Of a stretch of DNA of 64,000 nt, positions 39,721 to 51,310 are shown piece after piece. The stretch comes from Butyriboletus loyo (lineage: Eukaryota; Basidiomycota; Agaricomycetes; Boletales; Boletaceae), in NCBI GenBank assembly GCA_038093515.1, contig JBBPSI010000007.1, positions 186,001 through 250,000 on the forward strand, written 5' to 3'. Under the pieces are notes generated by a model, which saw nothing but the letters and a program-made list of their open reading frames with translations, was not told the DNA's origin and did no database searches. Each line of letters begins with the position of its first letter. Position 1 is the first letter of the stretch. A program made the translations under genes and the position numbers.

Positions 39721-42162
39721 GAGTCGGAATAAGGATGGGACAATATAAGGGACCCAAATGTGGCACCGGGAGGGACTGGTAGAGCGCGAGGCGCCGAGAA
39801 AGACCTCGCCACCCTCGATGGACAGGTCATTGGGCGGAGGTTAAAATATGGTATCCAACGCGATGTTGGATTGAACGAACAAATGATACTAGGTATTGGA
39901 ATCTCGTATCTTTCGGCGTGCCACACGGCGAACAAAGGCTAGGGTGTTACGAAGTACTCACTGAGGACAAAACAGTAATCATGCAATGACGACGAGCGCA
40001 CTTTCGTGGACGACGTCAGAGGTGGCGAGTGCAGTACGCGGGGTTGAATGTGGCGTACAGACTGGAGACTAGATGAGACGGATCGTGGTCAGCGTGGAGG
40101 GTCGTGAGTACAAGGAGGGGATATGGAAGCGAAAGACAAGTTTGACGTCGCAGGCAACGGCAAGGAACGAGTCTCCTCAAACGTTGAGAAGACCCGACAA
40201 GGAAGAGAGGGAAATGATTTCTTGAAGTGAATATAAGAGCACAGCAACAACGGTACACGCTGGCAAGGGATATTTATAAAAAGAAAAAGAAAAAGAAAAG
40301 AAACAATACCCCAGACATGTCTATAAAAGGGGAAACCCGACAAATGAAAAAGAAAACTCCCAGAAAGGAAGTAGTCTAAGGCCCTGTCAGGACATGACAG
40401 TGTCAGGCATGGAATCCAGAACGAGCTCATCCGAGACAAGCCTCTGAGTCTGAGACATTTGTTATCTCCGCGTCCTGTGGCGGCCATTGCGGTACTTCGC
40501 ATGCCGGCAACTCTCAGAGCTAAGCCAACGCTGCGAGCTCGCCAAGCAGCGCAGTCTGTCCGCACTGACAACGTGGAACCTGGGCGCATTTTCCCACGGC
40601 CCCACGTTTTACGGTGTCGAGAGCAAAATGACGTATCCGCCACATAGGGTGCCAACTCACACTGGTGTAGCTTCAAGATGGCGGTGTGCAGTGTTCTGGT
40701 CATGAATTCATGTCAAGCAAGGACGGTCGACGGACGGAATGCGCTCACAATGGTCTCCGAAAATGCTTTTCACCAATTCAATATCACCATCCGTGCATGC
40801 AGACGACCTTGACTCACCTGCGAGAGGCAACCACCGGATTTTCAAGACGTGATTAATTGAGAGAAATTAAGGAAAAGCTGGTAGGGATGGAGCGAAGCGA
40901 GAGACGGTGTAAAAGAGAGACTGGCGAGTTGGATGCAACGCAACGACTACAGGAAAGATCGTCTCGAAGTGAATCGAGCGTGGGGTGTATCACGAGTAAG
41001 AGAGCACTTGCAGCGACCTTGTACTCGTAAGATAGTTGGCGTCGGGATGGAGGTTGGTTAGAGGATCCAAGTCGAATTTTACCTCCCGCATCGCGTGTAC
41101 ACCGCTTATCCATTTGTCCTTTCAAGCGGACATGCGGCATGTATTACTTACTTCGTCCTCATTCTGATTTGGCAGGACAACGCCACGTTGTCCGCCTGCA
41201 GGCATTGGATGTTAGGTAGTTGCTTATCTTCTTTTTTTATGTAATGGACTACCCTAGTCACTTCTCAGACTCGTACGCTGCGAGCGAGGTCACGTATGAT
41301 AGGGCCCATCCAAGCGCTCAAGTTGGCTAGTACCTCGGTTTGCGTTCGGATGGACAGCCTGTCGTGTTCCATAAGTCGCAAGCGTCCTGCGCCGGTTCCC
41401 ACAGAGCACCTCTGGCCATCAGTCACTTCTTATCTGGGCGCTCGTCGTATATAGCTTCACACATCGACCTGACAGCGTCCCTATCGGATTCCCAAATTAT
41501 GATCTAATGTTGTATTATTCGGTGACACCGCTCATCTCACAATGCGGCGCGCGAGCCTGCCCTCCCATGGTTGTGTCGGGGCCGAGTAAGAACGTCTGGC
41601 CGAGCACGCTACCCTGGCAGGTGGACAACGGCCTACTCGCCAAACCTACCTGGGTGATCCACGTTTCGACGACGGGAATAAGACGACACTCAAACTCCAC
41701 GGTGTTTCGTAGGTCCAAGATCTAGCGCCCCACGTTTTGCTGGTTGCCACGGAAGAATAGAAGTCTTCCATCATGGCGAATTCTCAGCGAACTGAAACTC
41801 CCCCCCTCCTGATTGGTTTTTGCCTAGTCTGGCCTTCCATTCGTCCGACAATTGCCGCCATCACACCGCGCCTTGTTTCTTGTTGCGCTTCACATGCACA
41901 GGCAATATGCGCGTAACAAGCGCACCTCACCCAAACAACACAACTAGTAAACCGCTCGAACTCAGATAAACGTGTGGTGCCAAGCAACTCATATGCGCCG
42001 TCATCATGCCCCAAACTAGTGAAACAATGAAAAAAATTGAACGAACGGCATGAAACTATGTATCAATAAGGAATGTAGGCAAGGTCCACAGAGGGATTTA
42101 GACGGAGAGGGACAAACGAAATCAGATAGTCACCAGGCGAAGTAGCATATTTAACATCTAGC
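39721..42162. other. Long upstream region of the cyclin gene, no gene seen
   Basis: About 2.4 kb between the cyclin start and the stop of the 4E-T-like gene, by far the longest gap among intact genes here. Read on the minus strand, 40270-40340 has a pyrimidine-rich run (CTTTTTCTTTTTC type) next to TATAAA-like sequences and a short palindrome AGACATGTCT, which could mark a core promoter and thus a leader of about 550 bases holding several ATGs. Open frames at 40016-40258 and 40089-40703 (minus) are Cys/Arg-rich and match nothing. No repeat, tRNA or transposon signal. Confidence 0.4.
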
Positions 42163-45100
42163 TCAGTCTCTACGCGCTCCATTCATCAGTAAAGCCATGA
42201 GATCATGGGCCGGCTGGTTGGTAGCCCCGCCACCGAAGCCTTGCTGCTGGAGGTGCAGGGGAAGCATATGTGGAGGGATTTGCTGCTGCGGTTGCTGATG
42301 TTGCCTCAAAGCGATATGAGGTGGTTGAACATGAGGGCCTTGTTGCCCAAATCCTCCGCCGGGCCCGCGGAGCCCTCCATGCATGCCATTAGCCCCAGCA
42401 AGACTCAACAACTGTGCCTGACTGGATCCGAGATTACCAGGATGAACGAGTCCCTGTAGCGCGTTCGGATTCAACGTCCCTTGCAGCTGATGTGCACCCG
42501 GGTGAGGACCGCGAATCTGAGGTCCACCACTGAAGCCTAGCGAAGGTTGTTGGAAGGTGTTGAAAGGTGGCTGAGGCCCGTTTCCGTGTACTGACCCATG
42601 AAGGCCGCCATTTGCCATCCCAACAGATGCACTCACAAACTGGCTCGGCTCATGGGGCGGCCGTCCACCTAGATTAGCAAGGCCGGGCGGTAAACGCTGC
42701 GCCGAGGCAAGGTGAGTAGGAGATGGAGCACCACGGAACTGAGCTGCCTGCATCGAGATAGGACCATTCCGCCCCATGTTACCGTGCTGCTGCATATGGA
42801 TCGAGGGTACCGGACCTTGATAAATCTGGTTTGGGGCACGTTGCCCATTGGTGAATTGTATGGGCTCGTCAGGGAAGTCAGAGAACATTGTGCTGCCCTG
42901 TCGACTACGAGGAGGTGGAACAGACCGAAGGCCAGGCACCATGCCATCTGGGACAAAGTTTCTATCATCATAGAGGGAATCCATCCGACCTGGGCCGAGT
43001 AGATGGGGATGGCCCTGAGCGTTTTGTAAGGCCTGTAGACTGTTCGAGGGTGAGCTATACCCTATATCTACGTTGGCCAGTTCTGGAGCAACGCCAAGTC
43101 TCTGAGTCTGTTTTCGGAGGTATGAAAGCTTGCTTTCAGGAAGTTGGATCAATGCTTACCTGCGCAGAGTTATTGAGCATTGCAAAGATGTCTTCCATTG
43201 CCCTGGCGTCAGAGTTATGGGGAGGATGCAAGCCCAAAAGGTCCGTTTTCTGAGGGACAGATTGCGACAATCCTGATGTCCCTATCGGACCCTTCGCGAA
43301 AGGAGCGGGTTGACTGTCTCTGCTCTTCCCATCGAAAAACTTTGCAAATCGACTCCCTTTTGCAGCAGCAATACCCGAACCGACAGGTTCAAATGTCTGA
43401 ACTGTGTGACTATTCGAAAAACCCCCTCCAATGACAGGCTCAGCAGCCAATATGTGGTCTGCGGGAAAAATGGTGCGATCACCCGCCAAGGCCAGGGGTC
43501 CGCGATGGATTGTTTCGGATGGAGATGTATTTGGGAGGACAGGGGCATCTTTGTGTTCATCGAAGGGGGAAAACCCATCACCGGGTCGTAGCATCTCGGC
43601 CACGGGTGTAAAGTGTGAGGAGGGTTCAATTGATTGACTGACATTGACCCCAGCACCAACAACCGCATTTACGCCAGCATTGCCGTTCCTTTGGACAAAA
43701 GACGCCGGGCTCTGGGAGGGGGTAGACCGCACAGACGAAGCCACTGCATTTTGTAGATTTCGGGACCCCAGCGCAAGAAGTCGAGATCCACCAGAAGGAT
43801 GAGATTGAGGAGCTTGGTTCGCGGGTAGCGCCGGGTCAACAGATGGCTTCGCCGTCGCAGACGGGTCAGATGTGAGTGTAGTTGGGAATAGTCGCGAGCT
43901 CTGTGATGCCAATGTATCGGAGAGTTCGGATTCTTGCCCGCTAGAAGCCAGTGACGCAGAAATTTGTGGAGAGGCGGTGGATGCAATCGGCGTTAGCGGA
44001 TCAGTAGTCATACTGACGATGACACGAGCTTCATGCTGTTCGCCAGGTGGCGACACATGAGAAACACCTTCGCTCGACAGAGCAGGTGTAACTGTCAGAT
44101 TTGCGCCAACGTCCGGCGACGCACGAACTGCCACCATGATAAATGCGAATGAATTCACTAAACATTTGCAGCGCACCTTGTAATTCATCATCGCGAAGGC
44201 CTACAGAGACGCTCTCAGCGGAAGGATGAATTGCTGCAGGAGAATCCGGTTTCTTTTTCTCCTCTTCTCTTTTCATCATCAGACGGAAGAGCTGGATCTC
44301 GTCCAGCTGGTTTTCTGGCGTTTGACCAGGGGATGAAGCTTGGGTTTGCGAAACCGCGAGACCGGAAACCACTGGCGAGGTGGATTTGTCTTTTTGCTGC
44401 ATTTCCTTCCTAAACGCCTGGATACCATCCAGTTCTCCACCAGAACGGTGCCCGCCAATAACTCCACTGCCATTGCTTGGGATGTAAGTATCCATCCAAG
44501 CAGGCTCTTTCTCGCGCTCGCGGTCTTTGCGGTCATCACGGTCTTTGCCATCTTCACCAAGTTTCCTTTCCTTGCCACTCGATTTCTTTCCTCGACTGTC
44601 CCGATCATCTCCAGCAGCCCAGCGTCTGTCGGAACGGTCACCCCCATCCCATGTAGGTCGGTCACGGCGATCGCGAAGTTCCCTTTCGCGCCTAGCAGCC
44701 ATACGTTCGTCTCTCTTCCCATCATCTCTCCATCGCCTGAGGTCTTCGAGCTCGGAGTCGCGTTCAAAATCCTTGTCGCGGTCGTCTCTATCCCTTCGGT
44801 AACTATATCCATCATCACGGTCCACTCGCCGGTCCTCTTTATCACGTCTCGAAGGGGACCCTTCGCGGCGGGACCGAGAGGAATCTCGTACTCTGGAACG
44901 TGGTCGCTCCCGATCGTCACGGTCCCTACGACCGTTATCTGGTCCTGATCAAAAAAGTGAGCATCTGACCGAGAAGACTACTATAATGCGTACGGTCTCT
45001 GCCAGTTCGAGGTTGATCCGCACCTGTCAGGACGTAGCCGGTCACTGTTGCAGCATGCAACAAACTGTTGATGATACACACCTCTTCGCCAATCTTCATT

Positions 45101-46009
45101 AGATTCCCCGTCTTTCTTCTTTTGAGTGTCCCGCGAGTCGCTTAAACGTGATGAACCTGTCTGGTGTCCCTGGGCAGTGACCTTTGCGGAAGGATTGATA
45201 AGATGAGGTGCCAACTCTCTGTCCTTGGCACGCATTTGTGATATGGACGACAGGGCACGGCGATCGCGGTCATACTTGTCGGATAACTGGAATGATAGCG
45301 TTTAATACGACGAAATAACTCGAATGAGATATATACTCGCATTGCGCAGTCGCTCTTGACCTTCCTTGACCCTATCACGGTCTTGTTCTTTCTCAACATC
45401 TCTGTCCCGGTCCCGGTCTGCCGCACGAATTGACTGATGCTTGAAATTTCCCATCTGAGAAGGCTGGGTAATGGCGACACCGCGGAACGATTGTCTCGCA
45501 GAACCTTGAGAGTAGCGTCAGAAAATACATGTGCCACAGGAGGTAACACGTACCACCATCATCCGTATCTCGACGGAACCTGAGCGTGCGGCGTCAACGG
45601 AGGAACTGGGAGGGAGACCAAACTACGCACCGTCGGTCTCGCGAGTTACCAACAGGGAGGGGTGCTTCAGAGTCCTTTTTGGAACTCAACTGGTCACTTT
45701 CGGTTCTGGAATTATGGTGAGCAGGTGCTGGAAGGAGGGTACGGGGATGCGAGTACAGACCCGAACCAATCTTTTAGGGCTGGCATGCCGCAGGGGAGTT
45801 GGACCAAAGGGGATTTATGGAGGAAGAGGAGCTGAGAACGAGAATACATAATGAAGGGACGAGAGTCGGGGTGATTTTGAGGAGATTGTGGGGAGTCCTG
45901 AGAAACGGAAGAAGAGTCGTGAGGTTGGATGGCGAGATTGGCAAGGCCGTCGGACACGGCGAGGACGGGGGATGATTGTTGGAGAAGAACATTATCAGAT
46001 GAAGACATG
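42163..46009 (-). CDS. eIF4E-binding translational regulator, 4E-T-like
   Basis: Long, mostly disordered protein. Start 46009 gives MSSSDNVLLQQSSPVLAVSD; the same exon then has SRPFIMYSRSQLLFLHKSP, a match to the eIF4E-binding consensus YxxxxL-hydrophobic (Y-SRSQ-L-L), followed by PCGMPALKDWFG. Later exons are rich in charged RD/RE dipeptides (DRDDGYSYRRDRDDRDKDFE, about 44530-44820), then EPAWMDTYIP, GELDGIQAFRKEMQ, LDEIQLFRLMMKREEEK, DDELQGALQMFSEFI, SRFAKFFDGKSR and RAMEDIFAMLNNS, and finally a Gln/Gly/His-rich tail (HQQPQQQIPPHM) ending LMALLMNGARRD (stop 42163-42165). The motif order (4E-binding N-terminus, short conserved helices, Q-rich end) resembles metazoan 4E-T, a P-body protein that represses mRNAs. 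The orthology is inferred, not shown. Its first exons are duplicated at 53108-53759. Confidence 0.65.
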
Positions 46010-46099
46010 GTGGACTTGAAGGAAAGAAGGCAGGGAGGGACAGAGACTGAGACTGAGAAGCAAACAAGTCGCCACGGGTAGCCACAAAAATTAGACGAC

Positions 46100-46422
46100 C
46101 ATGATGCATCATGGTCTATCTCAGACACTTTATCCTCCTACCGCTTCGACACCAGGGCTTCACGCTGTACGAATCTACAGTCTCTCCCTGGAGCCCGCAG
46201 TATTCCCGACACACGCACACGGGCAGAGACATTCTTCTGGTTTCGCGTAGACATCGAACGCAACAAGCACCCTACCGACACTGTGAGTACTTCCCCTTGC
46301 CCCCAGTACACGTCTCATGCGGCCCCAGAGAACCAGTTCAGCATTGCCAACCGAGAAATTCGTCAGCTCTTTTCTGGAACCTCGCTCGTAGCAGAGATTG
46401 CCAGTACCCGGTGGCAGAATAG
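46100..46422 (+). pseudogene. Broken LYRM2-like gene (copy A)
   Basis: Counterpart of the open LYRM2 gene at 53812-54140. It keeps the start region (MVYLRHFIL), the RAETFFWFRVDIERNK block and the FSIANREIRQLFSGTS block, but in different frames. Compared with copy B it lacks 20 bp just after about 46138, which removes the LYR motif itself and shifts frame. It has a changed and shortened first intron around 46190-46200, and lacks 10 bp at the 3' splice site near 46328. Further small differences carry the frame past the copy-B stop. It is divergent from 4E-T over about 90 bp. Confidence 0.75.
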
Positions 46423-46694
46423 ATCCGATTGACACAAGCGCACTCCACCTGCGCAAGGGGCCTGGATGTTAATGGTTCGTTACACGTCTTAAGCGTTCCA
46501 GCATTGCAAAGTTGGACGACTGCAGCCCGCCAAAAGCACGCAAGTATATTGATCAAAGCAATGCACAATCAATACACTTAAAATCATCATTTTATACCAC
46601 CACTGCATTCTTACACCGACCATGAGTTGTGCAAGTACAAGGCTGGAAAACTCGTTGGTGAATGAAGCCAAGCAAGAGTCACTTCTCCTGAGTA

Positions 46695-47285
46695 TCAAGC
46701 TTGGTTGCGAAGAACTGTGCGAAAGTCAGCATCCAGGACCATCAAGGCGTGCATCAACACACTTAGAATAACAGAGTCACCACTACCGACAATCAGATTA
46801 CTTCATGACGATCAAGGACGAACACATACCGCAGGAACATTTTACTGATGAAGCGGTCCTTGTTGACCGGTTTCTTGTTCTTACCCTTTGGCATCTCAGT
46901 CCACATCTAGAGACGTCGTCAATGAATTGGTATGAGATGAGACCAAGCGACCTCGCCTCTTTCACGTTCTCGAGCACCTGGGTAGAGATCAAAGGTCAGA
47001 TAGAGGAAGGATGGAACGAACAGGGTGACCAACCATGTTGCTGTGTCGGTCAAAGGCTTTTACGCGTGCAAGCAACTTTTTGTTATTCCGGAGCGAGATA
47101 AGGACTTGAGCGTGGTTGCGAACCGCCTGCTGCAAAACTGACAAGGGACCCTGGCTGATCTCATGCTCCTCCAGCTGGCGTAGCTGAGCTTCGTCTAGCT
47201 CGGATTTAGGGACATGAACATACTGACTGACATGCGAGCACTGAGCACGACGTTCCAAGGACGGCATCAGTCCCACTCACCTCAT
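46695..47285 (-). CDS. SMD2: Small nuclear ribonucleoprotein Sm D2
   Basis: Core Sm-ring protein of spliceosomal U1, U2, U4 and U5 snRNPs. Exons: MS (start 47285), [103 protein letters not shown] and ILRNQA (stop 46695-46697). The Sm1 motif ([21 protein letters not shown]) and the Sm2 motif (KMFLRGDSVIL) are intact, and the inter-motif loop has the usual MWTE-P-KGK. The intron at about 46913-46962 has a GC donor (GAG|GCGAGG), since the GT alternative breaks frame. The 3' exons lie inside a 275-bp stretch identical to copy B. Divergent from PES1 over 113 bp. Confidence 0.93.
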
Positions 47286-47398
47286 GCTTGTCGTAGTAGT
47301 GGTGATGGAGCTCGACGCGTGTTGATATTGCACAAACAAACCCATCAGTCTTTACCTCAACAAAATCTGGTCGTCACTGAAAACTAGAGCAGGCACAC

Positions 47399-49428
47399 AT
47401 GGGCCGTTTAAAACACAAGGGCAAGGCTGGGGCCGCCAAGGCCTACATGACCCGGTCAGCCGCGGTCAAGAAATTGCAGTGTTCTTTGGCCGACTTCCGG
47501 CGGTTGTGCATTCTCAAAGGTAGTTTGCTTGCTCATTTCTCGTTTCCAGCCATAACGCATGACAGGAATATTTCCGCGTGAGCCACGAAGCAGAAAGAAA
47601 GCCAACAAAGGGTCGACGGCTCCGACATCCTTTTACTATACAAAGGATATTGCATATCTTGCTCACGAGCCAGTACTGAACAAGCTGAGAGAACACAAGG
47701 CGTTCGCAAAAAAAATTTCCAGAGCTCTTGGCCGTGGAGAATGGAGTATCGCGAAGAACCTACAGGACAGCAAACCAACTTACCGATTGGATCACATCAT
47801 AAAAGAGAGGTATGCTATACTCTTCACCATCTTTGTATGGGCGGCTCATGCGATCATCAGATACCCCACCTTCATTGACGCCGTACGAGACATCGACGAC
47901 GCGCTTTGTATGATATTTCTCTTTGCCTCGCTACCTGCCAACGATCGTGTGTCACCATCGTTGATCGCCAATTGTTCTCGTCTTGCTGCCGAATGGCAAC
48001 TCTACGTCATGCATTCGCGTTCGCTCAGGAAGGTCTTCCTCTCCATCAAAGGAATATATTACCAGGCGGAAATCATGGACCAGGATGTCACCTGGCTCGT
48101 ACCCTATCAGTTTACGCAGAACGTAACGCCTTTGCTATGCTTGACAATGTCTGCCGTGCTAAGAACCCTGTGTTTAGATTCCATCAGACGTTGACGTCCG
48201 AGTAATGTTGACGTTCCTGGAACTCTATCAAACACTACTTGGCTTCGTCTTTTTCAAGCTCTACACGGACGCCGGGCTTGTCTATCCACCTCCCTTGGAC
48301 GTCACCCGAGATGAAACTGGTGCCGGACTAGGCGCATTCAGTGTCCAGATAGCGGGGAAAAGTGTCATATCTATCTTAAAACCCGAAAACGCTGGCAAAA
48401 TGGCCTCGACAAAGGAGGTTCGACAAGCGATCAAAACCATTACTGCAGATTCACCACTTGTCGATGAAGCTGTCGACATCGACTCCAGGGATTTCGCTGT
48501 CAAGTCCACCTCGGTGGACGAAGAATTCGTCGTCCACACTTCTGCTGGCGCGGATGCAGCGACATCGCTGCCTACACTGCAGTCATTATCCGAGACACGC
48601 AAATCTACACCTACGTCATTATTTTCTCCGTATGCGTTCTTCCTGTCGCGCGAAACATCCCGACCCGTTTTCGAATTTTTGGTAAGATCGTTTGGTGGCC
48701 GACTTGGTTGGCCATCATCTTCTGGAAGTGGTTCTCCTATCACGGAGTCAGACGATTCGATCACTCATATCATCATCGACCGACCCGTGACCACCACAGC
48801 CAATGAGTCGGCAGAGGAGAAAGAACGGCGGCGAAGACGGAAATATGTCCAGCCACAATGGATTGTAGATTGCATTAATGCAGGAAAGATCCTTCTTGAG
48901 GATCTCTATGCGCAAGGTGCCACGCTTCCTCCTCATTTGTCTCCGTTTGGTGATAAGCCAGGAGCCTACGACCCAACTGTGGGTCTGTCCCATTTGGAGG
49001 AAGCGTCGGCGGAGAAGGTACCCGACAGCGAGGATGAACAGGCTTCGGAGCGAAATGAGGATGAAGAGGGTGTTGACGAAGTCGTTGAGACTGTGGCCAT
49101 CACCAACGCTGACGATGCAGAGTCTCTGCGTGCTGCAGAACTAGCAGCTGAGGCCGCGGGAATGGAGTATGGCACGTTCGAGAAGGAGGTGCGGAGATTG
49201 CAGAGGAAGCGGGAAAAGACGGAGAAGCTTGTCGATCAAGATGAGGAAAACATGGGTAAGATGCTGCTGAGTAACAAAAAGCGAAAACTTTACGAGCGAA
49301 TGAAGTATGGAGAGAAGAGACGGGCAGCAGAGGTTCGTCCGAATGAGTTCACCGCATCTCATTTTCTGACCCATGAGCAGCGCGAAACTTTGCTGAGGAG
49401 ACGCAGAGAGATTGGGAGTCGAAACTGA
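47399..49428 (+). CDS. NOP7: Pescadillo (NOP7), 60S ribosome biogenesis factor
   Basis: Nucleolar scaffold of the PeBoW complex for 27S pre-rRNA processing. The start at 47399 gives [41 protein letters not shown]; an intron (about 47520-47566) leads to [91 protein letters not shown]. After an intron comes [25 protein letters not shown]. The BRCT domain (about 48640-48930) has [14 protein letters not shown] and the key Trp in [12 protein letters not shown]. Its tail is acidic, then a basic coiled coil ([21 protein letters not shown]). Relics of this gene occur at 54640-55230. Confidence 0.95.
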
Positions 49429-49629
49429 AGTGGCTATGATTGATGTTGATAGCAAGTTGTAGTTACTAGATCATCGGCTCTGTTGAGCTGCTCTAACACT
49501 ACTACTCACTGATATGGTCTGTTGTACATCTACCCGCGATACTCAACATTTCCAGTGTTCACTGTGCTTGATGTCTATGCCTGTCTTCATTCGACCCTCC
49601 TATAATACTTCGTACTCACCGAACACTCC

Positions 49630-51303
49630 GTGGCGGCATGCTTGCCCAGATCCATCTTACTGAACCCGACGAACTCCGCACGAGGTATCCGCATTCCTGT
49701 TTCTTTGGAGTTTGCGCTGACATTGACAAGTTCAGCCCTCAAACTCAACACAGTCGCAGACCGGTGGGACGACTATCTTATCGCGTACGTCGCCGTACGC
49801 AGCTCTCCTCGTCGTTATCTCCTAGACGCATTCTCAGCTACGACGTCCTCAAACGGCATATTTACCGGCTCGAGAAGGAGCCTCGCCTTAGTCACTCGCA
49901 TATCGATCTCAAAGCCAACGAGCGTACCGCACTCGTCGAGCACCCCGACTTTTTGACCAGGAGCTCACAAGATATCCCTGTTCTACAAAGAACCAGAAAA
50001 GGAACTCTTGATGAGCTACAAACACTTGAGGACCTCGTCGCCGAACAGGACGAAGTTGGTCTCGAGGCCCAAGAGCACTATATGGATGAATACGCAGACG
50101 AGGAGGATGACGACGACGAGCAAATAGGTGGCGACCACGTCCCTTTCGAAGACGCGTCTCTCCCGAAACGACGTCGGAGAAAGTCCAGCTCGGTCAGCTT
50201 TCGTCCACGCAGTAACTCAGGTAAGTCCTCGGGCTTGTACTCGGTGCGACCCCCGTTGATGCGTTGCAAGGCGCGCGGAATAATCCCTCTGGTCATCGGT
50301 GGAGCATTTCCTCCACCGAAAATCGCCACTCGAGGTGCGTTCGCAGGAATCAATTGTCTAACCTGGTCATAGGCACGACAAGGTCACGTATAACGAGGTG
50401 AGTCGGGTGCGCGACATGTTTGTACCCACTTAAAACGCGCTGTGGCTCGAAGCTCGGTAAATGCACGACATGGTGGAGATCCAACTTCCCTTCCTTCAGA
50501 GCTCCAATGACAAGCTCATGACTGCCAACAATTGCCTTGTCACCTTGTACACCAAATACGTCACCCTTCTGCTACTCTACAGCAACTCAGGGTCCATTAA
50601 TGAGAGCACACAGCCTAGGAGCACAACACTGTTTGGTGCCAGATGTTGGCACAGGAGCGTTGCGGGGAAGTGGGTGCCCCTGACCTGATAGGTGGAGCTA
50701 TTCTTGTTCGGGAGGAAGAGAGCAGCATGGTCAACATCCCGACACCGCTGGGGAATTTCAGGTTCAAGTGGAAAGATTGCCTCTCATCATTTCCCTTGCT
50801 GTCTTTATTGTACTCACGAACACGGACGAAGGATGGCCACGAAGCAAACAGGTGCTTTGCCATCCTGATCTTCAGCACGGTTATGTGGGCATCTGAGGTC
50901 AGTGTGTGATGTGTATTGTATAACGTTTGAGTTGATGGTGCTTAGGCGATCCCGCTCTTCGTGACCTTGATTCTTGTTCCATTCTTGTTGGTCATCTTCA
51001 GAGTCATTTGCTCGGAGGACCAAAACCTGGTGCCATTGTTGATGCCCGACACAACCAAGTAAGTCACAGAAGCCCCGTCTGAGTATGCCGTTTGTGTGGG
51101 CCACCCAGACATGTATTCTCGGTGATGTTTTCGCCTACGAGCATGCTTCTCATCGGCGGCTTGACAGTTTCTGCCGCGCTAAGCAAGACAAACATTGATC
51201 GGATGTCGATCACATGATTGTTGAGCATGGCCAGTTCGAAACCTAGCACAGTTCTTTTAGCCTTTGTGGCTGTGTCGTGCTTCGCCAGTATGTGGATCAG
51301 GTG
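49630..51303 (+). pseudogene. Truncated SPX-domain phosphate transporter (Pho87/Pho90-like)
   Basis: Remains of a low-affinity phosphate transporter. The SPX start reads SSALKLNTVADRWDDYLIA then, across an intron (about 49788-49836), YDVLKRHIYRLEKEP, followed by GTLDELQTLEDLVAEQDEVGLEAQEHYMDEY. The middle of the SPX domain is missing; only HDKVTYNE and EIQLPFLQSSNDKLMTANNCLVTLYTKYVT remain, and the frame shifts after LLLYS. The transporter part resumes as NTVWCQMLAQERCGE, VNIPTPLGNFRF, EANRCFAILIFSTVMWASE-AIPLFVTLILVPFLLVIFRVI, TKYVFSVMFSPTSMLLIGG and STVLLAFVAVSCFASMWI, where it ends abruptly at about 51303. Most transmembrane helices are lost. No ATG of the usual MKFS type precedes the SPX start. 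Confidence 0.75.
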
Positions 51304-51310
51304 TGCTCCG

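Larger units (their letters stand above)
45211..49577. repeat. Segmental duplication, copy A
   Basis: This block (5' part of 4E-T, LYRM2, SMD2, PES1) is repeated in the same order and orientation at 53108-55368. Copy A is about twice as long because copy B has lost large internal parts. The left matching edge starts with CCAACTCTCTGTCC and the right edge is CCCGCGATACTCAAC...GTCT. Here 4E-T, SMD2 and PES1 are intact but LYRM2 is frameshifted. Confidence 0.85.

Noticed and set aside
40089..40703. 204-codon minus-strand frame
   Set aside because: Cys/Arg-rich with low-complexity Phe/Leu runs from the A-rich stretch on the other strand. No domain and no splice structure.
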